Assembly (NCBI GenBank): GCA_021613335.1
Contig: JAJTWR010000278.1
Span: 1,843,501 to 1,907,500, forward strand
Direction: 5' to 3'
DNA: 64,000 nt
Origin: Whitmania pigra
Lineage: Eukaryota > Annelida > Clitellata > Hirudinida > Haemopidae
The notes below the pieces were generated by a model, which worked only from the letters and a program-made list of their open reading frames with translations, searched no databases and had not been told where the DNA came from. How positions within the stretch are numbered: the stretch's first letter is position 1; each line of letters opens with the position of its first letter. The position numbers were made by a program, and so were the translations under genes. This document shows, piece after piece, positions 27,905 through 41,890 of this stretch.

Positions 27905-29083
27905 ACTTTCTTTTCGATACGAGACGAATTGAATAAGCGGATTGAAGGATTGTTTTTCAATCACCGACCGTGAAATGTAAAATTGAATTTTATTTCATTA
28001 TTTTGTTTTTTAAAGGACAATGAAGAATGATTTTGTTAAAAAATATAATGCGTTAAAAATGATTTTTCTTATAATTATATTTTTTTATAATGTTCTTCCT
28101 TTCCACGTATTATTTATTATTATCACTTTCCTCAAATAATAATTTTAAATTTTCAATGCTTGGAAAAATTGTTTGATTTTTAAATTATTCGCCAGGTGTC
28201 CTCACAAATTCAACTACAAGCGATAACATGATGATGGGATTATCTGACGTCACTGAAGAATTAAATATTATATAAAACCATCTTCTGATAATTTAATAAA
28301 GAAAGTTTCAATTACAAATTAACAAAACCACATTTTAATTTATCATTTCTTAAATTTAAACATTTTAGTTTTTGAATTTCGAAATATATTTATATTTGGG
28401 TAGTTGTCGTAAATATGCATTCTCATAACGTTTTAAAATTATTTATTTACTTCTCAAATAATTGACAATAATTTGTATAAAACACGAAGCCACTTACAAT
28501 GTGATTTAAATGGTTAACTCATGAAGGTCATTAGCATAATTGTTATTTATAAGTTTAAAATTGTTTAAAATTTTCTTATCAGTATTTGTATTGCTGGTTG
28601 AAACATGTACTAAAAATAAATTAATATTTATAAATAAAAGTAAAATATTCTCAAAACTCGACAGATGGTAAGAACAATGTGTCTAAGAAACTAACTGTTG
28701 TAATGTCTCAAAACTCAATGTATTTATATAACATTTACGCATGAATTCACATAAGCTGTCATTTTGATTACTTATTGACAATTTACAATTTATTTATCGT
28801 GTGCACTGCAATGGCATAACGGACAATTTAATTCTTCCAATTATTTATTATCACGGATAAAAGAATAGTATCAATATCTGATCAAAATATATCAGTCAAC
28901 TATATCCGAAGCCAAGTATTTCAAATTATTCAATAATAACAATATGAAATTTTACTGAAATGGTTGAAAAGAAACAAAAATAAAATATTATGACGATGAT
29001 GTGATAAAGACTCCGAAGAGAACGAGCGGGTTGATGACGCAGACGATGATGTAGATGAGTGACTCCGATGTGAGACCAGATTT

Positions 29084-29105
29084 CCATCAATCAAGCAATC
29101 AATCA
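29084..29105 (-). promoter_or_regulatory. Two adjacent PBX/HOX composite sites
   Basis: Minus strand TGATTGATGG (29084-29093) and TGATTGATTG (29096-29105), both matching the PBX-HOX consensus TGATTGATKR, separated by 2 bp. Confidence 0.45.
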
Positions 29106-30163
29106 AAAATGTCTCTACAGAATCCATTCTATTTCCTACTGCTGTGAATGAATAAATGATGAAGTGAGTGCAGACTTTCCTATCATCTCCACTATCCTGC
29201 CGATTGCTTGCCTGTGTTTTTATGACGATATAATTTCTTATTATTTCTGAATTTGTCGGTTTGTTTCTATTTTTGTGAAAATTGTAAACTTTGTTTAATT
29301 GGTATGACGTTGACAAATGTGAAGGATTTAGATTTCATATTCGTATTAATCCAAAAGTGTCATCGTTATTAAAAAGATGCTCCACAAACTAAATAGTTAT
29401 TTTTAAAACGTAATTTTCTAATCATTAACATGCACTACTTAATATTCATCTCTCTTGAAATAATAATAAAAAAAACTTGCTTTAATTACAACTTAAAATC
29501 AGCTAAAAGAATCGGCTATTCATTACTACCGGCTCTTTATCAAAAATAAAAGAGTAGAGAGCGACTGAATGGAGAAAGAAATTGATTCCTTAAATGCGCA
29601 TCCGACTGACAACAGAGGTTCGTAACATCAGGGTGGATCCGTCATGACGTTGAATTCCACATCCAATGAATCTTGCAGATGCAGATGGATTAACTGGAAA
29701 TGCATTAAGTGCTTCCAGCGACGTCCACATTTCAATTGCGATTCCTATCGGATCACGTGCATTTTGTACAATTTCAAAGATATTTACACATATTTATTCG
29801 TAAACTTTAATATATTTAATTAGTCAATAAAAATTGGCGTTATACATTTATTTATAATCTTTAAGGAAATGAAAGCAATAAAATTTGAAATATAAAAGTG
29901 GTTAAAAAATAAAATATTACATCATGTCACGTAATAATATTTAAAATAAATACTATTTTAACATTACGCCGAGTTCAACAAGTCCGTTACCAGAGGAAAT
30001 GTTTCTCCATTTGAGCCTGCATGACTAATTACTTGTGCTCCACCAATAGAAGGCCATCTTTCAAATTTATGGCAACAAAGCGACGAATGACATTCGAGTT
30101 ATTAACACCGGCCACCAATGACACGAGAGGACATTATGTAAACAAACTACTGATTGGTCCGCT

Positions 30164-30173
30164 TGATTGATGG
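30164..30173 (+). promoter_or_regulatory. PBX/HOX composite site
   Basis: Perfect TGATTGATGG within a less AT-rich island that also has a TGATTGG (CCAAT-type) motif 15 bp before it. Confidence 0.4.
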
Positions 30174-30464
30174 CTTCATGATTGCCTTGTACTTGGTCCA
30201 AATTAGATTGATATAATTTTATTACATGTAAACCAGCTAGTTCATTTATATAAAATTTGTTTATAAATTTTATTTAGTCCTCAATAAATAATAAATCATA
30301 AAAACCAATTAAATATGAAATTTTAAAATTAAATGAAAAAATTATTGCAAAGAAATGAGCGAAGGAGATTGCATCATGGAGGATGATGATGAAGTCGGAC
30401 TAGAGAGGCAGTTAATCACGAGGCAAGTAGACAGGTGATGCATTGAGATCGAAATATATTACGC

Positions 30465-30474
30465 CCATCCATCA
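30465..30474 (-). promoter_or_regulatory. PBX/HOX-like site of the labial/Hoxb1 autoregulatory type
   Basis: Minus strand TGATGGATGG, the form used by anterior Hox-PBX dimers. It could also be chance in a CATC-rich stretch. Confidence 0.3.
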
Positions 30475-33400
30475 TCACAATCTATTGTTGACACCACACG
30501 CTCCTTCTTTCCTTCTGCTTGTTCTTCAAACTGCTGGCACGAACATTCAGAAAGATACACATCTACAATGAGAGTGCTTTTCAAAATAACATAAATAACA
30601 TGAAACATGATAGAGTTTCTGTATTTTTTATAATTAAGGTTTTTGTTAAATTAGATTTATTAAGTTGATATCGTGCAGTTCATTGATTTAAAGTATGTTT
30701 ACAATTTATGTGATAACCACAAAGCATTTCAAACTGGGTTAACTTTCCTATTATTCCTTCAAATAGTTATTCAATTAATTAATTTATTTTTATTTACATT
30801 TAAAATACGAATAAAGTCAAGTTAGAGTTTATAATTATTTTTAAGTTTACACAATAACATTCATTACAAAATTCAACATATGCACAAATTATGCTACCCC
30901 AAAAAAATTTTCATGCGGTTGCATATAGATCTAGAATTTGCACTTAATTGTGAACGTAAATAATTAGAATGTTAGAAAGGAGGTAAATAATGAGAAACAA
31001 TTAAGAAGTATAATTTATTGCTCTTAATCATATAAGTTTAGTAAAATATAACAGTAACATAATGTAATGCAATATGAAATGAAATAATAACATGAAATAA
31101 TGCAATATTATTAGAATAATACATGAAGCATTAAATGAAAAAATATCTTAAATAAAATATTTGTTATTATTTTCTAATTGTTAAATAATTGTAATTTGTT
31201 AACTGAAGATATTATGCTTACGTTACTATTTATTCTTCTTAGTATTTATATTATATGTATAAAAATTAATAAAATCACAGCGTTAAAACGACTTCAAAGA
31301 TTTAGTCGTGTTATATAATTAAAATTAATACAATACATAAATTATTGATATGAAAATACAATTACATCTCCAAAATATTTTATTATTAAAAAAATAATAT
31401 CACAGAAAATAGGAGGGAGAAAGCAAAGGAATTTGAAGACAGACAAGTTTCACGGATGATTATACAAATGGAGAGGAAGGTATAACTACTGGCCTGTTTG
31501 AAGATGATGAATGACCAAGAGAAAAAATGAACAGGACATCCCACGCACAAGCTCACATAATCACATAATTAGATGCCACTCTGCTATTTTACGCAGCATA
31601 TTTTACAGTTTATAAAAAATTACTTTTATTATTTATAATATTTAATTATTATTATTATTATTATTAATTTTGTTTGGTTATTTAATAACAATTTGATCAA
31701 ATAGATTGTTTATTCTGGTCTAAATCTAAGTTACGTATTTACTTAAAAGAGTGGTAATTGGTGGCATTATTCTGTATAATTAAATTTCATGCATTGAAAA
31801 TATTTTGTATGCGATGCAATAATATTTGAAAAATTTCAAAGAATAAAAAAACATAAAAAAAGGGCCTTAGCAATGTAGTGCACAAATTAACAAATTCATA
31901 CCATGAATATTATTATAAAAACATTTGCATAAATATAACATTAAATACAACAACAAATTAATACAATAATTGTGAAAATATAAAGATTGCATAAATAAAA
32001 TAAAATAAATAACAAAATTTATGCCGATGAAAGTTTTCGAAAAGGGAAGATTGTGTCTAGAGCTTTATTGGCAGCTCTTTTAAAGGGGATAATAATTGGA
32101 GTCGCGCGGGATTAGTCAGCTGGTCACCAGTTGGGTTTCGAAGCTTCTCCACCAGAATGATTGATCATCTCGCTGGAAAATACCTCCTCATGTCAACCTG
32201 CCTTTGTACTCATTCCTCTCCTTAACATGCATAGACTGTTATTTTTATATAAAAAATTTAATTCTGGAAATGTATTTACTAATATCTTATTATTTTGCTT
32301 TTTTTATTAAATAATTTTAAAATAATTCTCTTATTATGTTGTTGAGGTGAACATTTCAAACAATTTTACAAATTTTTACATTTACTACAAATTTCATTTT
32401 ACTGCACTTTATGGATGATTTTTTAAATTTAGGTTCTTTGTTTTAAGTTATGTATATAAAAAACATATAAATAGCATGTAATATTTAATTTGATTCAGTT
32501 AAAATCAAGTCACATAATAATAATTTTAGTATCAAAACATTTTTAATATTAATAATTAACAGCAATATGTATTAGAAATATATTCATTAATTTTATAATT
32601 ATTGCCTCAGAAAAATATGTGAAATACTTTAAGCATGGCAAGGTCCCATGTTTAATCAAAAATGCACAAATATTTTCTTTGGGAATATTATGTTAAATTT
32701 GCATTCAGATGCATAAAATATAATATTAAAAAATAAATAATGATTTAAATTAAATTCATAAATGAATGCATTCGTTTTAAAAAATATTGCAAGAATTGAA
32801 GAAAGTTATGTCTTGGAATAAGTTTATAAAATAAATAGGAGGCTGCATTATGCATATCTTAAATTCCTTATTTTTCAACAGCAAGATTATTGGACGTAAT
32901 ATAGAGATATATTTACAATATATAATATGATTAATATAATTAATACGAATCTGTTAAAATAAACAATTCAGATATTTGAATTTAATATTCCAATAAATTA
33001 TTAACAATGATTGATGCTCAACTCAAATGTTGTTTTATAAAAATTATGACAACTTAGAGTAAGCAATTCATACATAAGTTAATGCTGAATTTAAATTTGT
33101 AGTTCGCAATTGAATTTATTTTGCTTTATAATAACTTAATTACAATGCAACAAATATTTTGAGAGACAAATAACTTTCAAAAATATTTAAATATGAATTT
33201 TAATAAATATTTTGAAACGGGATTAATGTTAATGACAATATTTTGTAGAACAATTTATTATAAAAGCTAATTCACAACATATTGTGTAGTGAATATGTAT
33301 AACATCACAAATAATGTTGTAATCACATAATTACAAATAATGTTTACCATAATAACAATTACGTTGCTACTATGAATATATCTACCTTAACTATATATTA

Positions 33401-33611
33401 CAAATAATTTTAAAATTAATATTAAACCTAAAAATATTGAAATAAATATTTGTGCATAGAATAATATTTGGTGAGAATGCATCTGATTGGCTGAATGTTT
33501 CCAACGAGGGAGTCAGTCAATCGATGCATCAATCATTTCCTGCATTCAATTTTTTGTCCTCATTTTAATAAATTTCTTTTATTTTATATTTCATTATCCA
33601 CAAAGTTCACT

Positions 33612-33621
33612 CCATCAATCA
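33612..33621 (-). promoter_or_regulatory. PBX/HOX composite site
   Basis: Minus strand TGATTGATGG. A near match, TGATTGATGC, lies 77 bp away at 33526-33535. Confidence 0.4.
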
Positions 33622-34554
33622 TTATTTCTCATTTAATATCAGCGTAGTTATTCTAGGAAATGTTTGTTTCTTTATTTATTATGTTTATCATCTGCTATAA
33701 TGATTTTACATTTAAGAATTATTTAATTCCAGTGGAAATTATATTTTAAATATAAGTTTAAATTACTATTTTACAGTAATTAAATTACATTTTCTTTTTA
33801 ATGTTTAAAATAATTAAATGCATCAAACTGCATTTGCATTTGTATTAAAAATATAAGGATATGTTTACGTTCCAAAATACTAAATTAATCATTTAACTCC
33901 CAACGTGTCATAAAAATTTATGTCAAAAAAGTTACTTTAATTAATTTTTAAATTTTGTGATGTTAATTGTAAACTGTCTTACAGAGAAAAGATTTTACAG
34001 TGATTTTACGTGTTCCAAGCATCTTTATGTTGTAAAATGGTTCTTTTTTAGTGGTAGTATTTATGATGGTATGTAGCTACATGTTTTTTGTTCAAAGACC
34101 TACTATGCTCAGATGATGAAAACAGCCCAATATTCCATTTGTGGAAAATATTCATAACAAATGATATGCTTGTAAAACAAAATATCCAATTGCATGTTTT
34201 TATGTTACTATAGTCATAATTTTATATTTTCCAAGTATAATTAATGTTTTAAAATAATAAATGAAAAGCACAAAATAACCACAAAGCATTCTCTCTACAA
34301 ACGTGCTTATTAAGAAATTAAAGATCTGAAATGGAACTCATTCATTCATTTATTAGAATCTCATTCCATTAAATCTCTCCAGAGCGAACAGCAGCTTGAT
34401 CCATGGCATCATTCCATCATCGGAACGAATTTATCAACGTCGGCAGCATTTCATCCGGGACAGTTTGCGTCGATGCTCATAACGCGGAAGTCCTCTTCAC
34501 GTACGCATTCTGCACATGCACGTGCAAAGATTGCATTCCTCTCCGGTTCTCAGT

Positions 34555-34564
34555 CAATCAATCA
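34555..34564 (-). promoter_or_regulatory. PBX/HOX composite site
   Basis: Minus strand TGATTGATTG in an island where TCAATCA or ATCAATC recurs several more times up to about 34615. Confidence 0.35.
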
Positions 34565-35901
34565 ACCAGTCGATTTATCAATCACTCTAATGGATCAATC
34601 AGAGATCAATCGATGATTTTTTTGATTTTATTTTTTGCTTCAATTCACCGATTGGAGGTTGATTTCTTAACGTTTTAATGTTTAAATTGTTAGCGTTGCG
34701 ATTTTGTTACATTGAAACAATTAGAAAACAAATTCCAGCTATTTTTAACAATTCTTGAAATTATGTTCATCATCAATATTTAATATCAATAATGTTTTCA
34801 GAATTAATGCTAGGATAGAAATATTATATAATATTATTATTATACGATATCCTTCACTTTCTCCTCGAAAATGTTTAATCAAAAGAGACGGTTAAACTGA
34901 CATCGGATTGACAAGCATAATGGAATCATGACGTGTGATGACGACGACGACGAAGATGGAGACTTCCTTAATAACACCTGTCGTCTGCTGTGAAAGAACG
35001 TTTTTGTTCTTTGAATTGAAAAGTAAAAGTAAATTAAAAAAAAAAAAAAATAAAAATAATAATAATAACGGAATGACCAAATTAAAACGGACGAATAAAT
35101 AATAACATGAATTATTAAACCAAATAACAAGTGGCTTAAAAAGAGCAATAATTATTTCATTAATGTTGCTGCGTTGTTGTTGTTGTTGTTGTTAGTTTCG
35201 TGTTAAATTTAATTTTTAATTAATTAAGTTTTCCTTCAATTGTACAACGACCTTGAAATGTTCTTGTTCAACGTGTTAATGTTGTTATTAGCAGATTTAG
35301 AATTGCTATGTCAACAGAATCACACATTTTACAACATCCAAGCTTTTTTCTACACTTTTTTGTTCACATTTGTTTATAAAATAAAATTTATTGTTACTCT
35401 AATTAAATTTTGACATTTTGAATGTTATTTAAAGAAAAACTCAAATCGGTGATGTCGTCGTCTGAACAGTTTAAAATAAAGTATTCATTTTAATTATTTT
35501 TATGTTAATGTAATATTTTCCATCAAGCGAAAAACGGATTTCATTGATGAATTATTAAAACATTTGGAATCGTTCACAATAACGGCGTTGTCACCTGAGT
35601 AAATGTGCAGATTTTTCATAAATTAAACAATAATTAAATAATAATAATTATAATAATAATGATCTTGGTTATTCAACAAATCAAATAACAATTATAATAT
35701 CAATATCAATAATCACAAAATTACATTATAATTTACTTAAAAATTACTCATAACTTATAAAATTAAAACAATTCTGACGAGAAAGAGGATAGATTGGCAT
35801 TGTATTCATTAAAATTGAGCCAGCCATGCGTGGCATCATCTATTAATGCGTCTCCCAATTCCACACAGCAACTTATTCGTCCGTTGATTCTTTCAACTCA
35901 T

Positions 35902-35911
35902 CCATCAATCA
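35902..35911 (-). promoter_or_regulatory. PBX/HOX composite site
   Basis: Minus strand TGATTGATGG inside the island at about 35790-36060. Confidence 0.4.
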
Positions 35912-37732
35912 CTGGCACAATCCTTAATCCAGTCCCTGATCTATAGATGCTAACTTCCACTGGAACTTTTGAGGACATCCCCAGCCTCCTCCTCATCCTC
36001 CTCCTTCCTTTCCATCTCCTGCGTGCGTGTTTTTTTGGTCTGGGTTGTGCACGCGTGAAATTATCGTGTGGTTGAGTTAAATGTTCAAATAGGATTATTG
36101 TAGTAATAATAGGATTGTGATTGTTACTATTTTAAATATTTTCTATTCCAGTTTTAATTAATTATTAAACACATTATTTCTTTAAAATAAAGTGTTCACA
36201 TTTCTCATTTCATAACCGCAGAGTTATTGGGAATTAACGTCAAATGATTAAAGCAATCGTTTGATTCCAGGCAGAAATGAATGTCATTTTTAGGAAGAGG
36301 ATGATCAACCAACAAATTGATTTCCTATTATCGATCACAAAACTAATTCCCTCTCATATTCGAACTACTTTGTACAACTACTGAAAGTACGTGAATGTAC
36401 GTGAGAAAAAGAGCCAGGTGCGTGTGACGAGGTCTGTGCGAGCAGACATATCAAAGTGTGGCTTGCATATCAAACAAACATTGGAGATGTGCAATTCATC
36501 AAGCAGCATCCTCCGACCGCCTTCCATCTCTCCACCGGTGCATGGCCATCCGTCAAAACATGGACTTGTATCTCTAACCCAAAGTTTTCATGTTTTAAAT
36601 TTTATCTCGTCAAAGTTTCGCATCCATTTTTCATCTGGAACATTCGCTCATCCGTGAAGATGGAATCCAAGCTCTGGTTCAAATTTCCCTTCGTTTCGGA
36701 GGATTTTTGAGGATTAAAAGTTTAAAACTTTCTGTTTTTCTCGGATTTAATCATTTCAGACGCTGTTTCATATCGAAATTCCTTGTTCCTTCTGACGCAG
36801 GACATTAATCTTCGTCACAAGTTCCGATATTTTCTTCTCCGCGGCCCCAAGCTCGTTATGCGTCGATACAGAAAATCACGAACTGAAGAGAAGTCCACTC
36901 CAGCTGTTTTAAGGAGGTTGTTGAGCGTGTTCAAGTCTCATTCCAGCTCCGTGGTCATCCGTCTCGAACGTGTGTGACGTCATGTGAGGCTTCATCCACT
37001 TGAACCGACATCCCCTTGTAACCTTCACCACATCCTTCTCTCGGGTTCACCATTTTTCAGAATGATCGATTCTCACCCCGCAGCTGCCCTTATCCGCATC
37101 ATTCGTCACGTGACTGGCATGGAAGTGACGTCACACCGGATCGCTCCAAGTCCTGGACACGTATTATTATGCCGAGGAAGGTTCATCCGGTGTTGCGAGG
37201 AAAATTGAAAGGAAGGAAGGTTCGGAAAAGAAAGAACAAAGTCCTTGTGTGGTCTGCACTGATGTGATTGCAATTATGGGGTTTCAATAATAATATATTA
37301 TTCATAAGAGTTGTAATATAATAACTGCATTTCTTATCCCCCGACTTGCTTATTTCGTGGAAAGTCTTTTCATTAAAGTCTTTTCATTCTTCAACATTGA
37401 CAACCCACTTTTCTTCACTCGCCCACCCAAAGACCGGACGGAGACCACCCACGAATTCCAGAGAACACCCACATATGCACGGACCACTTGGAAGCTGTTA
37501 GGACGCCCCGGAATGGCCGATGGGAAATTGTCACTCACAAGACCACACGGCCACAACGAGTTGATATCAACTTTTATAACGAGCCCGGAGAATGTTCAGC
37601 AGGAAAATGATTGATGAGTTATTGATCGCGATTTCAATAAAATGAAAAATAATATCCATTCCATAATAACGCTACTAAGAATCATAATCGTAATAATAAC
37701 GATGACGCTGATGATGATGTTGGTTATGGTCA

Positions 37733-37945
<213 letters not shown>

Positions 37946-38375
37946 TTCAAATTTCTGTTATATCCCCAGCAAATAACAAGCAACAACCGGAATAATTTTT
38001 TATTAACCGAGAAAATAGTTTAATAATAACATGAGTTAGAATAAGCTGAAATAATAATGAAAAAATATTTGATAATAATAACAATCACCATCATCACCAT
38101 CACAATCATAATCATGACAACTGGGGCAAGTATGGGTGCGGATATTACTTCCTCTGAACCGATGATGATCGATAACAGTGATTGCTTTCATTCATTCACA
38201 CTCCTCCATAAACCGCCAGTCTAGTTTTTTACTATATAAATAATAGATTAATATTATAATATAAATTAATATTTTATAAATATATTAATTTGATTCTAAA
38301 TATATCAATAATGTATAATGTATTTAATATAATTAATGTTTTACAAATATTATTACTATAATTCGTTATTTCTAG

Positions 38376-38682
38376 ACATCCAAGTACCCTGCAAGAAGCC
38401 GAAAAAACTCGGGACGATTGGAAAACAAATGCGGAAAGAGACGAACGCGTTGCTATGGAAACGACGAACTGCTTACGCGGAATGGACATGAAATTGGAAA
38501 CATTCATCGTTGACAAAGTCGTCATAAAAATAATTCTAAAAAATAAACACTTTAATGAACTGAATAGCGTAGTAAATGCTGTCAAAGAAGATACATACAC
38601 AAAAACAAGAGATCTGAGAAAGTTTTCTTTACCCTGGCGGCCCGAAAATATGACTAATAAAAATATTTTGCAGGAAAATTAA
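38376..38682 (+). other. Exon-like open segment of unknown nature
   Basis: Preceded by an acceptor-like TTATTTCTAG. It stays open for about 100 codons (TLQEAEKTRDDWKTNAERDE, then METTNCLRGMDMKLET, ending at TAA). The first part is hydrophilic and helical; the second is Lys/Asn-rich. It lies between the AT desert and the Hox 3' end and contains an X-box-like GTTGCTATGGAAAC (38449-38462). I recognise no family. It could be an isolated exon, a decayed gene or chance. Confidence 0.2.
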
Positions 38683-38720
38683 GTGGGATTTTTCAACAAA
38701 AACTTTCAAAATCCAAACAA

Positions 38721-41619
38721 TTAATTGTCGCTTCGACTAGCCATCTCAAACTCGCAAGGGGGTCGCAACTCGGCTCTGGCTGAGCTGCCGGCAGCCATTA
38801 CCATACCTGGGAGTGGCTCTTTAGCCGGCTCAGAGAGGCCACTGTTTGGGGGGATTTCGTTCGTGTTCGGAGGGGCTGGTGTGCCGGCTGACGATCCAGA
38901 GGATGAAGGACTGACTGGATTTCCAGGCTGGTTGCCGCTGTTGACGGAATTGTTGCCTCCCTTGTGGTCTTTTTTCCATTTCATTCGACGATTCTGAAAC
39001 CAGATCTTCACCTGGCGCTCGCTGAGGATGAGGTTGTGCGCTATTTCTATGCGTCTCCTCCTGTTGAGGTACCTGTTAAAATGGAATTCCTTTTCCAACT
39101 CAAGAGTTTGGTGCCTCGTGTAGGAGGTTCTTGTTCTTTTGCTGTCTCCATTCATCCGACTTTCTGGAATGTTGTTCATCGTTTGTGTGTAAATTGTATT
39201 CAATATTCAGTAACAATTGCATGTAACTAATACATGTAATTAATGCATGCATTTTTAAGCATAAGTTGTACTAATTGTTCAAAAGCATTTGTGTGTGAAT
39301 AAAGTAGCTGCACAAATTATACCTGGAAAATGATTGTTTTAAATGTTAGGTTAAATAACAAAGTTTCAAATTTTGATAATGTATAACATCCATAATCCTG
39401 CAAATATTTACGCAACAAACAATAAATTTAGTTTCAATTATTCCTAATTTGAGACACTAAAAATCTTTGAGATCATCAATTAACTGGCATTCCATAATGT
39501 CCAATACTACGGTGTGATGACAGTCATGTCATTATGTTGTATGCTCAAACGAAACACGCTGGTCTATTGTCACGAGACAAAGAATGGTAGCTGTTTTAAA
39601 AACCGAATTATGCAAATAAAGTATGTTATCATAATAAATTTAAAAAATATTATCCAATTTCAGTATTTTCTACTTCTGTTACTTCATGCAGAAAGATCTT
39701 AGCGTAAAACTTTTAAAGAGAAGATCGGTAAGGAATAAGGACTTTAAAGTAATGACTGATTACTTGCTGTTTATTCCATGAACTTACTATTAGGTTAATC
39801 ACTTAACATTTCCCAATTTAATCCAATACTCTGAATGTTAGACAATCGTTACGGTGTCATGAGTCCATCATATTAATAATGCATATTTTATTAACATCGG
39901 TAATGCGTCAACAACTTGTAATTAAACTTATTAAGGTCAAATAAGTAGTAATTGTTTAATTATCATAAAGTTAGTATCACACTGATAACAATCGGAAGAC
40001 ATCGTCTGAGCAAAGGGAATAATTTCAGGTCATTTACAAGGATTTGTTGTTGTTGGAAAAGTTTAAGAACCAATTAAGCAACTTTTAGAGGATTTAGAAG
40101 AACAAAATTTAATATTGCTTCTCATTAATCGCAATGTCAACTTACATTTACTCGCTTTAACAAGTTATTTTATTTTAAAAGAATTGCTAAGAAAGCAGAT
40201 TGTAGAAAGAATAATAAGATGATTTATGTGAAATATTTTTTATTACATTCTAGAAATATTCGCATTTCATAACATCATAAATATTAAACATAATCTCAAG
40301 ATGATGAGAGAATAATTGTTTAAGCCATCAGTCAACCATACTCCATCCGACTAACCGTGACCCAGGTGAGCCTTCCTCATCCAAGGATAGATTCTCTGCC
40401 CGTGAGGAGATGTTGAGTGCATCGATCTTTTTCCGGGCATCCTCAGGTTCTCGGTGCAGGTGAACATTTCGTCACCGCTGGCATTGTCTTCCTCGAACAT
40501 CCCCGAAATGTCAGACTTTGATCCGTCAGTCATGACGTCATCGTTGACGTTTTGATAAAACGGACGATGGTACGACTGAGGATAGAATTCGTAGCCCAGT
40601 CTCGAATAGTCGTAGTTGTGGTTGTTATTAGTATTATTGTTGTTGCTGTTATTATTATATATGGTGCCGAAGTGAGAGAAATTGTTGTGGTCGTATTGTT
40701 GAAAGTGTTGAGGTTGTTGGAAGTGGCTGTGGCAGGGTCCCAGATGATCCCCTGAATAAGGAGATGGGTAGACCGCCGTGGGGTAGAAAATTATGTTGTC
40801 GTTGATGGGCATGTCGTGGACGGTGTTGATTACCCTTGGCAATTGACCAGTTGAGTTGTTGGGAAAGTTGTAGTTGTTGTATTGTATTACAGATGAGCTT
40901 AACATGGATTGGTCTTTAGCTTTATCGACGTTAGTGATTTCATTCAGTTGCTTTAAATGCTGTTGTTGAGGTTGTTGAGACTTGTTTTCAACGTTTTCTT
41001 GTTGTGGGTCTTTGCTGAATTCGTTTGTTTTCGCTTCATTCGAAGAAGTCGTTTTGTTATTTTTAGAGTTCGCTGGCATGAGAAGAGTCAATTGTTTCTC
41101 TCCACAAAACGGTTCCTCGACTTTTGATGGCTCAGTGCTTTGAAATGCAAATTGGTGGTTGTTGTAGTTGTTCCAGTAGTAAGAACCGCCGCCCCTGAAC
41201 TCCATGGCCTCTGAATTCTCCCTCAAATCACGGAGGATGTTACTAGCGAGAAACGTAGAATCAGAGCCAGCATCGAGTTGTTCACCGAAGTTGCAGTAAT
41301 TGTGGCCAAGAGGTCTGTAATCAGGTTCAGAGGATGGATCGTTAAACATACCCAAAAAGTTTGAACGCTGCTGAGGTTTGCTCGGGTAGAAGTTTTGAGG
41401 AGACCTGCTGAAGTTTCCGGATGGCGTGGGTTGAATTTCTTGGTGGAAAAATGCGGCTTCGGTTGATTGTGGAAAGTTGCAGCATCTTTGATCTCCGTAG
41501 TTGTAAGGAGTGCAGTAGTCGTGATAGACTCCGTAATCGTTGTAGTTGTTGAAAAATGTTGCTTGTTGTTGTTGCTGCTGTTGTTCTTGGGAATAAGTGT
41601 TGTCGTAGTTTACGTTCAT
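38721..41619 (-). CDS. Scr: Hox homeodomain transcription factor, Scr/Hox5 class, two exons
   Basis: Exon 1 is 40356-41619, exon 2 is 38721-39163; phase-1 junction (CACG/GTTAGT donor, ATTCCAG acceptor), 568 residues. The N-terminal 400 residues are Asn/Gln/Tyr-rich. The PBX-binding hexapeptide is [13 protein letters not shown] at about 409-421, with only a 7-residue linker to the homeodomain (about 429-488: [19 protein letters not shown], then [19 protein letters not shown]). Trp48, Phe49, Gln50 and Asn51 are present. WMRKxHxxH and [20 protein letters not shown] fit Hox5/Scr; TRHQ and WKKDHK are also seen in Hox4/Dfd, so Hox4 is the main alternative. RYLNRRRR and AHNLIL depart from the usual RYLTRRRR and AH-L-L. 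The Ser/Pro-rich C-terminal tail is not conserved. No other Hox gene is in the window, consistent with a fragmented cluster. Confidence 0.9.
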
Positions 41620-41642
41620 CTTTGTATTGTTGCTGTAGTTGA

Positions 41643-41890
41643 ACTTGAAAAAGAAGCTTCCGTCAATAAATGTATTTAATAATTATAGATAAATATCAAC
41701 CTTAAAGATTAAAAAACAATAGTTAGTATATGACTACTAATGCAAAAATACAACAATATAAAATGTTTCAAGAAAAACGCAAGCATACCTTATAAAATCG
41801 TTAACAGTTAAATTTATTCCATGGATCGAAGAGAAAAGAAAAAATAAGGAGTCTTCAATTTATTTGAAACTCTTGGTCATTATTTATAAG
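41643..41890 (-). promoter_or_regulatory. Hox gene promoter: TATA box and probable 5' UTR intron
   Basis: Minus-strand CTTATAAATA at 41881-41890 is a good TATA box. About 65 bp further, ATAAG/GTATGC (41789) looks like a donor, and TTCAACTACAG just before the ATG looks like an acceptor. This would place a small non-coding exon and an intron of about 150 bp in the 5' UTR. The alternative is an unspliced leader. Confidence 0.4.

Noticed and set aside
36391..37208. Several 60-90 codon open frames in a less AT-rich island
   Set aside because: No domain, signal peptide or consistent splice sites; overlapping frames suggest composition only. Treated as possible regulatory DNA.
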